In this document: piece by piece, positions 63,805 through 64,000 of the stretch
How positions within the stretch are numbered: the stretch's first letter is position 1
Layout of the letters: each line of letters opens with the position of its first letter
Source of the DNA: Gammaproteobacteria bacterium
Lineage (GTDB): Bacteria > Pseudomonadota > Gammaproteobacteria > Nitrosococcales > Methylophagaceae
Direction of reading: 5' to 3'
Length of the DNA: 64,000 nt
Assembly: GCA_029248745.1 (NCBI GenBank)
Contig: JAQWIT010000013.1
Coordinates: 186,001 to 250,000 of the forward strand
The notes under the pieces: model-generated
Told to the model about the DNA's origin: nothing
Database searches by the model: none
What the model saw: only the letters and a program-made list of their open reading frames with translations
Position numbers and translations under genes: made by a program

Positions 63805-64000
63805 AACATTTATTATCTATTGCAGCTTTATTGTCTGCGTTTTCTTCAGCGTCTTTCGCAAATTCATCGTTGCCTGGCTTGACGGGTTTTATCGATGAGA
63901 TGCATCAAAAGCAGCAATTTGATAAAGCGCAATTAAAGGATATCTTTGCACAAGTTGAGGTGAAAGAATCGATTTTAAAAGCGATTTCGAGGCCAGCTGA
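63801..64000 (+). CDS. mltB: Lytic murein transglycosylase B, N-terminal part
   Basis: Reading from TTG at 63801 gives a signal peptide (MKHLLSIAALLSAFSSASFA) followed by GLTGFIDEMHQKQQFDKAQL and SILKAISRPAE. That is the start of soluble lytic transglycosylase B (SltB1/MltB type), which cleaves the glycan backbone; this copy shows no lipobox Cys. The frame stays open to the window edge (66 codons). It follows rodA directly, as in many gammaproteobacteria. Confidence 0.85.
   Translation, partial: MKHLLSIAALLSAFSSASFANSSLPGLTGFIDEMHQKQQFDKAQLKDIFAQVEVKESILKAISRPA

Overview
The window comes from a gammaproteobacterium of moderately low GC. The supporting markers are a zapB-like gene, zapA and 6S RNA in a row; carAB-greA-rlmE-ftsH-folP-glmM-tpiA-secG-tRNA-Leu-nuoA-N in a row; mreBCD followed by mrdAB and mltB; and an rpmB-rpmG pair. 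Gene content and protein style resemble Piscirickettsiaceae/Thiotrichales-type bacteria (Cycloclasticus or Methylophaga relatives). That placement is inference, not proof. I see no insertion sequence, integrase, phage gene, CRISPR array or replication origin.

Layout. 1-1045: start of a UPF0149 gene (minus strand), then promoter, zapB-like gene, zapA and 6S RNA. 1147-6312: a tightly overlapping operon with a LolA-like periplasmic protein, two FtsX/MacB-type permeases, an ATPase and a predicted beta-barrel protein. 6401-16288: an accessory zone with six broken genes (ABC exporter remnant, DUF2959, di-haem peroxidase, ogt, AsmA-like, carbon-nitrogen hydrolase). Between them lie intact genes: a CPXCG zinc-ribbon protein, a thioesterase-like protein, a four-gene tandem array of paralogues of unknown family, arfB, aroE and hemB. 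16433-27984: carAB, greA, DUF4149, rlmE, ftsH, folP, glmM, tpiA, secG. 28003-28131: tRNA-Leu(GAG) and its terminator. 28434-43102: the full 14-subunit complex I operon plus DUF2818. 43301-45449: a stand-alone EF-G with terminator. 45515-47774: a broken DUF3530 hydrolase, a polytopic membrane protein and a katG stump. 47778-54006: rluD, csp, mutM and a Gld-type ABC operon. 54010-55233: an EAL-HDOD gene broken by one stop codon. 55302-58225: rpmG, rpmB, a TlpA-like thioredoxin, gatA and gatC. 58298-64000: mreB, mreC, mreD, mrdA, mrdB and the start of mltB.

How the genes work together. Housekeeping modules (pyrimidine/arginine precursor synthesis, cell wall elongation, respiration, translation) are all intact. 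Nine other genes are dead, and most of these are for peroxide defence, alkylation repair, signalling or envelope functions. About 45 kb of core genes contain no disruption, so the lesions are unlikely to be sequencing noise. The genome looks as if it is shedding accessory functions, as in host-associated or niche-restricted lineages. The least explained items are the four-paralogue array at 8898-10562, the ABC/LolA-like/beta-barrel operon at 1147-6312, and mreC, whose conserved N-terminus appears to start at an ATT codon.
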